Origin: Planctomycetota bacterium
Lineage (GTDB): Bacteria; Planctomycetota; Planctomycetia; Pirellulales; JADFKK01
Reading direction: 5' to 3'
DNA length: 38,542 bases
NCBI GenBank assembly: GCA_022564995.1
Contig: JADFKK010000034.1
Span: 1-38,542 of the forward strand
A program made the position numbers and the translations under genes. This document shows, one piece after another, positions 7,426 through 16,550 of the stretch. Within the stretch, counting starts at the first letter, position 1. Every line of letters begins with the position of its first letter. The notes beneath the pieces are model-generated. The model worked only from the letters and a program-made list of their open reading frames with translations. It was not told where the DNA came from and searched no databases.

Positions 7426-9387
7426 ATGTCGGCGTCACGACCAACCCGACCCGCTTCGCGCTGCTTGAGAATCGAGCCGCTTGAGGACCGTCGCATGTTG
7501 GCCATTTTCATGGTCACCAATCTGAACGACGCCGGCCCCGGCAGCCTGCGTCAGGCGATTTGGGACGCCAACGACGCTGCGGGTTCCGACGTGATCGAGT
7601 TCGACGAGGCGGCGGTCGGCACGATCAATCTCACCTCGGGCCAACTGAACATCAGAGACGAACTCACCATCAACGGCCCGGGGGCGGATCGTCTGACCAT
7701 TGACGCGAACGAGCGGTCGCGGGTTTTCAAAATCTTCGACGAGGATGAAAGGACAAACATCCGCGTGGAGATCGCCAGCCTAACGATTACCGGCGGAAGA
7801 GTGGGCGACAACGAATTAGGCGCCGGTATCTTAAATCTCGAGGATCTCACGGTGACGGACAGCATCATCTCGGGCAACACGGCTGGTGCCGGCGGCGGGA
7901 TTAGCGATGATTTCCGTTATTTTCGTTCTGCATCATTAGCAGTGATCAACAGTACGATTTCGGGGAACAGAGCGCTCGGCGGAGGCGGCGGTATTCTCTT
8001 AGGTGGTGCTCATTTTGACAGCGCGCTTGTGGAGATAGTCAACAGCACCATCTCGGACAACACCGCATCCCAGGGGGGTGGGATTTTTATTTCCAATTAC
8101 GGTTACGGCGTATCCGTGAATGTGACCAACAGCACCATCTTGGGTAACACATCGGATGGCCGCGGCGGTGGGATTCTCGCTTTCTCGGACCTAGGCGTCG
8201 TAGAAGTGAACGTAACCGACAGCACGATATCGGACAACACATCGGGCGGCCGCGGCGGCGGCGGGATTTATGCTTATTCCGAGGAAGCCCGTGCGATAGT
8301 GAACGTAACCGACAGCACGATATCGGATAACTCATCGAGTGGCAGCGGCGGCGGGATTCTCGCTTTCTCCGACCGAGGTTTCGTGAACGTAAGGGTGGCC
8401 AACAGCACCATCTCGGGCAATACGGCTGGCATCAACGGCGGCGGGATTGACGCCGTTGCCCCCGGCGACCTGCACGTGACGGTAGCCAACAGCACCATCT
8501 CGGGCAATACAGCCGGCGACGACGGTGGCGGGATCGCTGCTCGAGTTTTCCCCGGCAATATGGGCCTGACGGTGACCGATAGCATTCTTTCTGGAAACTC
8601 CACGGTGGGTCAGATTCCTCAAGATGTCGGAGGTGCCTTTCAATTCACCGGAAATCACAGCTTGATCGGCGTCGCCGCCTCCGCCCGGGTGACCGGCAAC
8701 GGCAACATCGCCGACGATAACCCACAACTCGCCCCGCTGGCCGACAACGGCGGGCCGACCAAAACGCACGCCCTGCTGCCCGGCAGCCCGGCGATTGATG
8801 CGGGGGATCCGGACTTTGTTTCGGCGGGGTTCGATCAGCGGGGGGCGCCGTTTGCGCGGGTGGTGAATGGGCGGATCGACATCGGGGCTTATGAATTTGG
8901 CGCGTCGAACGCGGCCGACTTGAACGGCAATGGGTTTGTGGACTTTGAGGACTTGACGGTGTTGTTGGCCGCTTGGAATCAGAATGTTTCGGCGGCGGAG
9001 GGGAATTTGGTGGATGCGGACACTACCCCGGTGAACTTCGAGGATCTGACCGTATTGCTGGCGGCTTGGACCGGACCGGGAGCGGCGGGGGCGCCTGTCG
9101 GCCGCCGGCTTGCCGCAGCTGTAGGAGGCGACTCTGTCGGCGATAGTGGGGGCACGGGTGAAGCGGTCGCCGTCGGAGACGCCTCCTACAGGCGACGGGA
9201 GAAGGCGCCGCGGCAAGCCGCGGCCTACGGATCGGCGACGGGAGTCGCCTCCTACAGGGCGCGACGCGCTGCGGGAAGGTTCCGCCCGGCAGGCGAGAGC
9301 TACGGGCGATTGCAGGCCGTGGCCGTTGATCGGGCGATGGCGGAGGAGGTGACGCGCGAGCGGATCGGCGCGCGCCGGCGGCGGTAA
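7426..9387 (+). CDS. Planctomycete extracellular beta-helix protein with dockerin-like repeats
   Basis: The 653-residue protein starts with the planctomycete extracellular signal RIEPLEDRRML (residues 15-25, PF07595 type). A right-handed beta-helix follows: about nine turns of the form NSTISGNTAG...GGGI between roughly residues 145 and 390. Next is a choice-of-anchor-Q-like block (PAIDAGDPDF...FDQRGAPF...IDIGAYEFG). Two dockerin-like calcium-loop repeats come after it, DLNGNGFVDFEDLTVLLAAW (from 498) and a second VNFEDLTVLLAAW (ending near 547). The start follows GGGGGCCAAC. The last 100 residues are Arg/Ala/Gly-rich and are encoded by palindromic repeat DNA (9119-9257), so the C-terminus is probably not an evolved domain. 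It should be secreted or surface-attached. Its stop lies one base from the convergent gene's stop. Confidence 0.85.
   Translation: MSASRPTRPASRCLRIEPLEDRRMLAIFMVTNLNDAGPGSLRQAIWDANDAAGSDVIEFDEAAVGTINLTSGQLNIRDELTINGPGADRLTIDANERSRVFKIFDEDERTNIRVEIASLTITGGRVGDNELGAGILNLEDLTVTDSIISGNTAGAGGGISDDFRYFRSASLAVINSTISGNRALGGGGGILLGGAHFDSALVEIVNSTISDNTASQGGGIFISNYGYGVSVNVTNSTILGNTSDGRGGGILAFSDLGVVEVNVTDSTISDNTSGGRGGGGIYAYSEEARAIVNVTDSTISDNSSSGSGGGILAFSDRGFVNVRVANSTISGNTAGINGGGIDAVAPGDLHVTVANSTISGNTAGDDGGGIAARVFPGNMGLTVTDSILSGNSTVGQIPQDVGGAFQFTGNHSLIGVAASARVTGNGNIADDNPQLAPLADNGGPTKTHALLPGSPAIDAGDPDFVSAGFDQRGAPFARVVNGRIDIGAYEFGASNAADLNGNGFVDFEDLTVLLAAWNQNVSAAEGNLVDADTTPVNFEDLTVLLAAWTGPGAAGAPVGRRLAAAVGGDSVGDSGGTGEAVAVGDASYRRREKAPRQAAAYGSATGVASYRARRAAGRFRPAGESYGRLQAVAVDRAMAEEVTRERIGARRRR
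9119..9257. repeat. GTAGGAGGCGACTC palindromic repeats inside a coding region
   Basis: CTGTAGGAGGCGACTCTGTC (from 9119) is inverted relative to GTCGGAGACGCCTCCTACAG (ending 9191) and again to GACGGGAGTCGCCTCCTACA (ending about 9256). A further copy lies between genes at 29542-29566. The three internal copies encode the tail of the beta-helix protein. Confidence 0.85.
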
Positions 9388-9388
9388 G

Positions 9389-12367
9389 TTAGCGTTGGTT
9401 TTTTGACGCCGGTGCCGGATTCCGCGGGCCGCGGAAGGTCTCACTTAGCATCACTTCTCTGATGATGGCTTTGAGTTTGAAACCGTCCTTTTCGGTCTTG
9501 GCGACAATCTCGTCCAGTGTGATCGAGTCGACGGCGGTCAGTTCTCTCGACAACGCAAACCGCAACAAATGCCCGCTGAAGGCTTTGGCAAAACGCCGGT
9601 TCTCTTTGACCAGGGCTTCTTTGAACTTTACGACGCCGTCAAACTCGTGTTTCCTCAACAGCTTCCCGCTGGAGTCGACGTCTCTTCCGTTTTCGTATTT
9701 ATCTCGCCAGCGACCGGTGACGCCGAAGTTCTCCAGCGCAAACCCCAGCGGATCGATCTTGGAGTGACAGCCGGCGCAGCTCGGATTGTTCCGGTGAACG
9801 GCGAATTTCTCTCGTATCGTTAGCTTCTCGGTGTCTTGCTCCTCGCTGAGCGGAGGAACATCGTTGGGCGGGGGAGGCGGCGGGTCGTTGAAAATCACTT
9901 CGATAATCCAGACGCCGCGCGCGATCGGATGAGTCCGTTTCGGGCCGGAGGTCATGCTCAACATCGCGGCATTGGTGATCACACCGCCGTAGCGCGGGTC
10001 CGCCACCGTCACACGCTCAAAAGTCTGCGAGCGCAATTTACCGCGCATCTCGTCATCGAATTTTCGTTGGGCGTTCTGCTCGGCCTTTCCCGGATCGCGA
10101 CGTGGGGGGATTCTTTTCAGAGCCGCCTTCGATTGTTCGAGACTCCTGCTCAAGGTTTCCTGCTTGGTCCTCTGCTCGGGAGTCAGTGCTTTCAGCAGTT
10201 CCTTGTCCGAAACGTAAAGGTTGTCGCCACCGCTCGATGCGGCCACCTCACCGGCGGTCAAGGCACGATTGTAGAAGCGGGCTTTGTCCACGCTCACGGC
10301 AAGAAACTTGTTGCCTCCCGGGGGCAAGTGGCGCAGACCGAAGATGACCGCGGACCGATTCTTGGGAAACGTAGCCGCGGCCTTGCGGAAAGGTTTTCCG
10401 TAGGGCTTGCCATCGCGGTACAGCGTGGTGGTTCCGTCCTCCGCGTAGACCATGGTCAGGTGCAACATCTGATTCGTCTTCGTTTCCGGCGTCGATCCGC
10501 CAAAGTCCTCGGTGCGGCTGAAACCGTTGCTTCCAGAAATCCAGTGTCGCGGCTTTCTTTCGCCTAAGACGATCGTGTCAAAGAAGTCGCCAGGGCCCTG
10601 GATGCCCATCACTCCACCGCCGCGCTGATTCAGATCGTGGACCTTGCACCAGACCTCCAGCGTCTTGGCCTTCAAGTCAAAGGGTAAATTCTTGCTCAGC
10701 AGATAGGCCCCCTTGAGGACGACCATGCCGTCCTTGTACTCGACCTTGCCGTGAGCGCTTAGATCGAGTGAATTGACGGCGTCTTTCAAGTCGCCATTAA
10801 ATTCCCAGGCCGCATATGGTTTCAGATCCACGGGCTGCTTTGCACCGGGGTTTTTATTGCGGGCCGCCAGCAGCTTAACTCTGACAGATTGAATCACACC
10901 ATCTAGCTCAGCCTGAGACGTCTTGATCGTCGCCTGCAAGCCTGTGCGTCGCTGTTGGTTAAGCCGGTTCTGCTCGACGATCTTGCGAGTATCGACCTTG
11001 GGCGGTTTCAGATCGGTTGTGTACCAGGTCTTCAGAAATTCACTCCGGTAGCTGAAGTTCGGAGAGATTAACTCCACGATCGGCCGATCCTCGATAAACA
11101 CGGCATCGAACAGCAGCAGCGGTTCGAGCACCATCTGCAAGCTGGCCGGTCTCTTTTTGTCGAGACTAAAGAGCCTGTTTTTTTGCGGGTCCGGGGTCAC
11201 GGCCAGAATGTTTTCGAGCTGCATCCATTGCGCGGGAAAGGTGTCCAAGAACCGCTCGATTTTCGGATCGGCAAACATTCGCTCGATGGTCTTGTTCAAA
11301 ACCGCCGGCTTCGAGAGATCGCCACGCTCGGCCAGCCGCAGCAGCTCCAAGTCGGGGCAGCTCGCCCAGAGGAAAAAAGAGAGCTTCGCAGCGAGTTCGT
11401 ATTGATCCGCTTTGCCGCCCGCCGCCGATCGATAAAGAAACATGGGGGAAGACAGAGCCGCCGAGGCAACTTTCTTCATGCTATCGGTAAACGACATCCC
11501 CTGTTTTATTTTTGAGAGGGCGTAGGCCGTGTAACGGTTCAGCGTCTCGCCGTCGACGGGGCCGCGAAAGGCGATCTTGAGAAAAGGACCAAGCCGGTGC
11601 TGGACCTCGGCCCGCCGGTCCGTGCCGCCGGCCGGTTCCTTGAAGAACTCGTTCCAGATTCCGACGTTCTGCTCGTTGAAGTCCGGGCTTTCGAGAATCG
11701 ACACACTGAGCCGCAAGAAGGCATCCAACAATAAGGGAGATAGCGTCAACTGACTTGCCTGATTGTCGAACCCATGCGACGCACGCAGATCTTTCGGGAA
11801 AGCTTTAACATTTCTAAAACCGGCTTGCGGATTCAGCGACTCGCACGACACGTTGACCTTGCCGGGCATTTTGCCCGACTCGGGATGCAGGTAGTTATCA
11901 CGTCGGGTCATCAGTTTTTCAGGAAGCTCAAAAACATCGCGATTCAACTGAAAGAGATCTCTTAGAGAATTGTTGTACTGAAACCGATTCAATCGCCGGA
12001 TCTGGATACGTCGTTCCGTTTGACCAGCCGTCGCCTGGCGGAGCATCGCCTTCAACGTCGCGAGTAACTGCGTGCGCGTCTTTTCATCGAGCTGAGGTTC
12101 AGCCTCGGGCGGCATGTCCCCCGCGTCGACGGCTTCCATCATTTCCTTGATAAGTTCCGGCTGTTCAAAAAACTGCTTCGCCGTCACGATCCGCTTGAAA
12201 TTGATCTCCCCCTTCGGCTTCTTTCCTCCGTGGCACTTGGTGCATTTTTGGACGAGCAGCGGCCTCAGGAAATTGTCGAAGTCATCGGCCCGGCTCTGGG
12301 CGGCGATGCCGCCGAGCAAGAGCGCAAGCAGAGAGCAGATGGTGCGAGTGACGTGTCTTGGATGCAT
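9389..12367 (-). CDS. Planctomycete cytochrome c protein, DUF1587/1595/1592/1588/1585 with inserted LamG domain
   Basis: The 992-residue exported protein starts at the Met that opens a signal peptide (residues 1-27) and follows GAGAGG. A longer upstream start would add 12 residues and is less likely. The domain order is: PSCyt1 haem site CTKCH (42-46); DUF1587 (RRLNRFQYNNSLRDLF); DUF1595; DUF1592 (SSPMFLYR...LSFFLWASCPD); a coiled-coil linker; a LamG/concanavalin-like domain (about 517-707); a second coiled coil; DUF1588 with CAGCH (864-868); and DUF1585. The insertion of LamG between DUF1592 and DUF1588 makes the protein longer than the simplest family members. It is presumably a periplasmic dihaem protein. 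The family's function is unknown, although it is nearly always paired with a DUF1552 protein, as here. Confidence 0.9.
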   Translation of the reverse strand: MHPRHVTRTICSLLALLLGGIAAQSRADDFDNFLRPLLVQKCTKCHGGKKPKGEINFKRIVTAKQFFEQPELIKEMMEAVDAGDMPPEAEPQLDEKTRTQLLATLKAMLRQATAGQTERRIQIRRLNRFQYNNSLRDLFQLNRDVFELPEKLMTRRDNYLHPESGKMPGKVNVSCESLNPQAGFRNVKAFPKDLRASHGFDNQASQLTLSPLLLDAFLRLSVSILESPDFNEQNVGIWNEFFKEPAGGTDRRAEVQHRLGPFLKIAFRGPVDGETLNRYTAYALSKIKQGMSFTDSMKKVASAALSSPMFLYRSAAGGKADQYELAAKLSFFLWASCPDLELLRLAERGDLSKPAVLNKTIERMFADPKIERFLDTFPAQWMQLENILAVTPDPQKNRLFSLDKKRPASLQMVLEPLLLFDAVFIEDRPIVELISPNFSYRSEFLKTWYTTDLKPPKVDTRKIVEQNRLNQQRRTGLQATIKTSQAELDGVIQSVRVKLLAARNKNPGAKQPVDLKPYAAWEFNGDLKDAVNSLDLSAHGKVEYKDGMVVLKGAYLLSKNLPFDLKAKTLEVWCKVHDLNQRGGGVMGIQGPGDFFDTIVLGERKPRHWISGSNGFSRTEDFGGSTPETKTNQMLHLTMVYAEDGTTTLYRDGKPYGKPFRKAAATFPKNRSAVIFGLRHLPPGGNKFLAVSVDKARFYNRALTAGEVAASSGGDNLYVSDKELLKALTPEQRTKQETLSRSLEQSKAALKRIPPRRDPGKAEQNAQRKFDDEMRGKLRSQTFERVTVADPRYGGVITNAAMLSMTSGPKRTHPIARGVWIIEVIFNDPPPPPPNDVPPLSEEQDTEKLTIREKFAVHRNNPSCAGCHSKIDPLGFALENFGVTGRWRDKYENGRDVDSSGKLLRKHEFDGVVKFKEALVKENRRFAKAFSGHLLRFALSRELTAVDSITLDEIVAKTEKDGFKLKAIIREVMLSETFRGPRNPAPASKNQR

Positions 12368-12719
12368 GGGTAACAACCTCTCGGTGCCACAGCGCTGGGT
12401 CATGAAGTTCGATGCCGCGTTAAGCTCTTTGGGGACTGGGGACTAGGGACTGGGGACTAACAGCCTGTTGAAAGAGTAGACGGAGGGGGTCAGGTCCAAG
12501 TTTTCGGCTAACGTCTTGCGAAACAAAACGTCCTCTCGCCGAAAATTGGACCCGACTCCGACTTTTTCAACAAGCTGCCAGGAAAGCCTTAAATCCGACT
12601 TCCCCAGTCCCCAGTCCCCAGTCCCCAGTTCCCAGTCTCCAGTCTCCAGCTTCCCGGGAAGCGCTCAATCCCATCGCGCTATCCATCCGCGAAAGTCGCC
12701 GCCATCCGGCGCTGTCGCC
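12368..12719. other. Intergenic palindrome between the DUF1592 and DUF1552 genes
   Basis: Nothing coding is supported. The region is one large nested palindrome. Outer GGGGACT-type tandem repeats (about 12431-12458) are inverted relative to CCCCAGT-type repeats (about 12600-12650). They enclose inner arms 12459-12499 and 12539-12579, with the core GTCAGGTCCAAG...TTTTCGGC. Because the two flanking genes normally function as a pair on one transcript, the element may affect expression of the downstream DUF1592 gene. Confidence 0.75.
12459..12579. repeat. GTCAGGTCC palindromic repeat, diverged copy
   Basis: The left arm, AACAGCCTGTTGAAAGAG and onward to TTTTCGGC (12459-12508), is inverted against 12538-12579, whose reverse complement begins GGCAGCTTGTTGAAAAAG and ends TTTTCGGC. 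The arms are imperfect. The core GGTCCAA is shared with the palindrome at 4469-4539. Confidence 0.75.
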
Positions 12720-14078
12720 TTAATTCCACAGATCGGAGAGCACGCCCGTACTGTCGGCGTACTCGTCCATCTCCAGCCCCATCAACTGGGCCAGGGTCAG
12801 CCACAGATTGGAGTTCAGCGTGCCGCTCTTACACTTGATGAAGCGGCCCTGCTTGAGCTGGCCTTGTGCTTTGCCGGCTACGATCATCGGCAGATCATAA
12901 AACTGATGCGTGGCTCCGTCTCCCAGAGCGGCGCCGTAAGTCACCAGCGAGTTGTCCAGCATCGAACTGCCGTCGACTTCTTTAATCTGCTTCATCCGCT
13001 TCAGCAGGTAGGCGTATTGCTGCATGTGAAAGATGTCGATTTTCTGCAACGCCTTGTAGCCGTCACCTTTCTGATTGTGCGTCATGTTGTGGTGTTGCAC
13101 CGGCTTGTCGAAAACGCCCTCGTACATCAAGGTCGCATCCCAACGCTCGGGACCGAGCATGAAGGTGCAGATATTCGTGATCCCCATCTGGAAAGCCAGC
13201 AGCATTAAATCGGCCTGTAGCCGAATGTATTCACCTCGCGGCAGGACTTCGTTTTTCGGTATTTTGATGTCGACGCTGGCCAGCAGCTTTTGCATTTTCT
13301 CCATTCTGACTTCGATATCGCGAATCATCTCCATGAATTCAGCCAGGGTGCGGCGATCGTCGCGCCCCAGCTTCTTCGACAGCGCCTGGGCATCGGCGAG
13401 CACCAGGTCGGTAACATCGGCGACGTGATCTTGGAAACTATCGCGCAGGAACAGTCGGTCGTAGAGCTTCTTGGGATCTCTGATCGACGGGGCGATCTTA
13501 CCCGGGCCATACCAGGAGATGTTGTCGAATTCGATCGCTTCCTTAGGGGCCGTGAAGCCATTGCAACTGATCTCCAACGTATTAAACACGGTGGAATGAC
13601 CGACCGCGTCGCCAATCACCTGATCCAGGCTTCTTCCGTTCGGATGCCGGATGCCTTGCTCCGCCGCCTGCACGGGCGAAAGACTCGTCAGATAGCACGA
13701 GGCGCCTTGGGCGTGTACGTCCTGACCATTCTTGAACGTCCGATCGAGACCGGTGACCAAAGTGACGTCCTTGATGTGCTCCTTCAAGGGCAGCATGGTC
13801 GAGGTCAATTCCAGCGGGTAAACGCCCGGCTTATTCTCGATTCGTTTTTGCTTCTTGGTCTTATCCGCATTGAACCCGCCGACAAAACCCGGCAACGCCG
13901 CCTGCTCTTCGCCGGGGAAGAAACAACGGCGAACAATGCCGTTGGGGATATACATGATCACCAATTTCTTGGCAGGTTTTTTCGCCTTGCCCTTGGGCTC
14001 GGCAGCCAGGGAAGGCAAAATCGGCAGCGCCAATGCCGCGCCGTTGGCGATGAGAAACTGTCTGCGGGAGAGATTCAT
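12720..14078 (-). CDS. DUF1552 family exported protein
   Basis: The 452-residue protein starts with a twin-arginine type signal, SRRQFL at residues 4-9 followed by a hydrophobic run to about 25, so it is likely exported folded through Tat. The remainder matches DUF1552: KLVIMYIPNGIV near the start, a VTGLD block, DVHAQGASCYLT, SLDQVIGDAVG, and a C-terminal half with NICTFMLGPERWD and the SMLDNSLVTYGAALGDG block. This last resembles the alkaline-phosphatase-like fold seen in DUF1501. The start is preceded by AAGGACCACGTCCG. It lies upstream of the DUF1592-type cytochrome on the same strand, the standard planctomycete pairing. The enzymatic activity is unknown. Confidence 0.92.
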   Translation of the reverse strand: MNLSRRQFLIANGAALALPILPSLAAEPKGKAKKPAKKLVIMYIPNGIVRRCFFPGEEQAALPGFVGGFNADKTKKQKRIENKPGVYPLELTSTMLPLKEHIKDVTLVTGLDRTFKNGQDVHAQGASCYLTSLSPVQAAEQGIRHPNGRSLDQVIGDAVGHSTVFNTLEISCNGFTAPKEAIEFDNISWYGPGKIAPSIRDPKKLYDRLFLRDSFQDHVADVTDLVLADAQALSKKLGRDDRRTLAEFMEMIRDIEVRMEKMQKLLASVDIKIPKNEVLPRGEYIRLQADLMLLAFQMGITNICTFMLGPERWDATLMYEGVFDKPVQHHNMTHNQKGDGYKALQKIDIFHMQQYAYLLKRMKQIKEVDGSSMLDNSLVTYGAALGDGATHQFYDLPMIVAGKAQGQLKQGRFIKCKSGTLNSNLWLTLAQLMGLEMDEYADSTGVLSDLWN

Positions 14079-14306
14079 CGGACGTGGTCCTTATTGATGA
14101 AAGCCGGTGTTCTATCGACTTGCCGACGGTATCGAAGGAAACGCCTGGCGGTGGGGCTTTAGGGCGGGAGATCACTACCTATCACTTTACCCGCGACCGG
14201 CCTTCAAAACAATCGCTTTCCGGCCAATTGGCCCGTGTGCCGGCGGGGCGGTGAGGCGGTGAGCATACAATCGCGACACCCGAAAGGAAAAAAACCGCGC
14301 CGACGG

Positions 14307-16007
14307 CTACTCAAACACCGCGTCGTCGAGCAGCAGCCGATAGATGGTGCCTTTATATCCGACGACGAACAACTCGCCGTCGGCGTCGACGCCGAACGAT
14401 GAGATTCGCTGGGGCGAGGTGCCGATCTGGCGGATTTTCTTGAGTTGGCGTTTCTCCTGCGTCAGCGCGAAGATCCGCTTCGACTCAAAATCGCCGAACA
14501 CATACACGCCGGCGAACGACGGGCTTTTCTTGCCGCGATAGACATAACCGCCGGTGACCGAAACCCCGTATTTGCGGCGATACGAAACAACCGGCGGCGT
14601 GTACTCGACGCCTTTGCGTCGATACTGATCGGAGAATTTCGTGAAGCCCTCGTAGACGTTCCAGCCATGGTTTTCGCCGAGCCGGACGATCTTCACGTTC
14701 TCGAACAGATCCTGCCCGATGTCGCCCACCCATAAGTCATCGGTGGCCGGATCGAAACTGAATCGCCACGGCATGCGCAGGCCCGAGGCCCAGATTTCCG
14801 GTCGGGCGCCGCCGGCGCCGTGTCGATAGGGATTCGTCGCCGGAATGGCGTAGGCCCGCCCCTCGGTCTTGCGATCGACGTCGATCCGCAGAATGGAGCC
14901 CGACAGCACGCTCAGATCCTGGCTGCGTCCCTGCGGATCTTCCTGCGGCCCGCCATCGCCGGCGCCGATATACAGGTAGTCGTCGGGTCCGAAGGCCAAC
15001 ATGCCGCCCCAATGCAGATCGGTCTCCTGGCGGATTTTCAGCAGCCGACGTGAAGGGCCGCCGGCGTCGCGCGAAAGGTCGGCGTTGGCCGTCCGCTCGA
15101 CAATCACCGGCGAAAAACGGCCTTTCTCGCGGACGTGATAATTCAGATAGTATTTGCGGTTCTTGAGAAACTGCGGATGAAAGGCCAGGCACACCAGGCC
15201 CTCGAACTCGCCCGTGCTGGCCTCGCTGCTCAGATCGACAAACAGCGTCTTGCGGTCTTTCTCCTTGCCCATTTCAAGCCGCCACACCTTGCGAGTTTTC
15301 TGCTCGACGACGAGAAACTCGTCCTTGGTGCCCGGCTTGGCGATGATCCACACGGGATGGTCGAAGCGCATTTTTTCGGCGTGCAGCGGCACCAATCGCG
15401 CCGGTTTTTTAATCGTTGGAATTTCCGATACCAGGCCGCGGTGACCTTCGGCGTTGTCGATTTTCTGCTGGAGCGTCGTCAGGTAGACGATCAAGTCGGC
15501 GAATTGATCCGGCTTGAGCGTCTTTTCGAGACCCACCGGCATCAACGACGTTTTGCTCCGTTTTTCTTCGCCGACCTCGCCCGTGGGAATCTGCACGAGC
15601 TTTCCCTCGACGTCCAATAACTGTAAACCCTTGTTAGTGCGATTGTAGAACACGCCGGTAAACACCTTGCCGTCTTTGGTGTTCACCACCACCGTGCCGT
15701 AGTCAGGATGAATCGTCGCGCTCGGTTCGAGCACGGCGCGAATCAACTGCTCGCGAGAATACTTATCGCCAATGACCAATAGGTCCGGCCCCGCCAAGCG
15801 TTTGTCGCCCGAGATTTGATGACACTTCGTACAGCCCGATTCCTTCGACTCGAACACGGTCTTTCCGCGCACGGCGTCGCCGGAGTTCATCGCCGCAGCC
15901 CGAAACTTGGCGAGCGCCGGCGACTTGTCTTGTCCGGCGAGCGGCCCCGTGAAACCGACCCCAAAAAAAACGACAAAAACTACCAGCGTCGTGCTCGAGC
16001 GATACAT
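14307..16007 (-). CDS. Cytochrome c / sorbosone dehydrogenase-like propeller fusion
   Basis: The 566-residue exported protein has a signal peptide (about 1-25). A planctomycete haem-binding domain follows, with CTKCH at 59-63 and a later MPVGLEKTL segment that can supply the Met ligand. The second part (about 205-560) matches PQQ-dependent glucose/sorbosone dehydrogenase-like beta-propellers: FDHPVWI, LVCLAFHPQF, the DLHWGGMLAFGPDDYLYIG block with its catalytic-type His, GDGG, NPYR and ASGLRMPWRFSFDP. It probably oxidises a sugar or polyol in the periplasm and passes electrons to its own haem. The order, with the cytochrome before the propeller, is the reverse of many fusions. No strong ribosome site is visible. 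It is divergent from the porin gene at 16551. Confidence 0.85.
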   Translation of the reverse strand: MYRSSTTLVVFVVFFGVGFTGPLAGQDKSPALAKFRAAAMNSGDAVRGKTVFESKESGCTKCHQISGDKRLAGPDLLVIGDKYSREQLIRAVLEPSATIHPDYGTVVVNTKDGKVFTGVFYNRTNKGLQLLDVEGKLVQIPTGEVGEEKRSKTSLMPVGLEKTLKPDQFADLIVYLTTLQQKIDNAEGHRGLVSEIPTIKKPARLVPLHAEKMRFDHPVWIIAKPGTKDEFLVVEQKTRKVWRLEMGKEKDRKTLFVDLSSEASTGEFEGLVCLAFHPQFLKNRKYYLNYHVREKGRFSPVIVERTANADLSRDAGGPSRRLLKIRQETDLHWGGMLAFGPDDYLYIGAGDGGPQEDPQGRSQDLSVLSGSILRIDVDRKTEGRAYAIPATNPYRHGAGGARPEIWASGLRMPWRFSFDPATDDLWVGDIGQDLFENVKIVRLGENHGWNVYEGFTKFSDQYRRKGVEYTPPVVSYRRKYGVSVTGGYVYRGKKSPSFAGVYVFGDFESKRIFALTQEKRQLKKIRQIGTSPQRISSFGVDADGELFVVGYKGTIYRLLLDDAVFE

Positions 16008-16550
16008 CGGCAGGATTCACATGGGCGAAGGGGCAGAGATCGAAACGCGGTAACAGTATAGATGCCGCCCGAAGCGCAGGCAAACCTGGGGGTAATTCCA
16101 ATTGACCAAATGTAGGAAAAGAGCACTAGCGGTGCTGTTTGGCGTCTGCGTAGCCAAACTCGACCGTTTATCCACGCATTTTGCGCCCCCCGCATATCCC
16201 TTGCGGTCCGTGGCGGCGGCGACGGTCTGACTTGGCGTGTTCGACTGCGATGTTTGCCGCCAATTCTCGGCTTGCAGTACCGTCGCGGTACGGACATGCG
16301 GCACAATCGTCACCACTTCCCAGTTTCCCGATAAAAGCTGTGTGAAGCGTGCGGTTTGGGAGACCATTGAAGTTAATTTGGGCTGTGGGCGGGGCCGATA
16401 GCAAGACTGGCAACCAAGGCGATCTACCAAATTGCCTTCACCGACCTGCCGACCTGCCCACTTTGACGTGACCTTTGTCGTACGGAACCTACCCGAGGGC
16501 GCCCGCCGCGCCCAAAAACTCCCCAAACCCGAGGATTGGAGTAACGGACC
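16008..16550. other. Divergent intergenic region
   Basis: This 543-base region separates the divergent cytochrome/propeller and porin genes, so both promoters should lie here. I could not identify a convincing -35/-10 pair on either strand. No repeat family from elsewhere in the window is present, and the short open frames have no recognisable content. Confidence 0.6.

Noticed and set aside
7190..7468. 92-codon plus-strand frame between the transposase fragment and the beta-helix gene
   Set aside because: Low-complexity sequence over repeats that overlaps the start of the real gene in another frame.
8332..9444. 370-codon minus-strand frame opposite the beta-helix protein
   Set aside because: It mirrors the repeated turns of the real gene and contains no recognisable domain.
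12600..12650. CCCCAGTC tandem repeats as a possible CRISPR-like array
   Set aside because: The units are 7-8 bases with no spacers, they are inverted at 12431-12458, and there are no cas genes.
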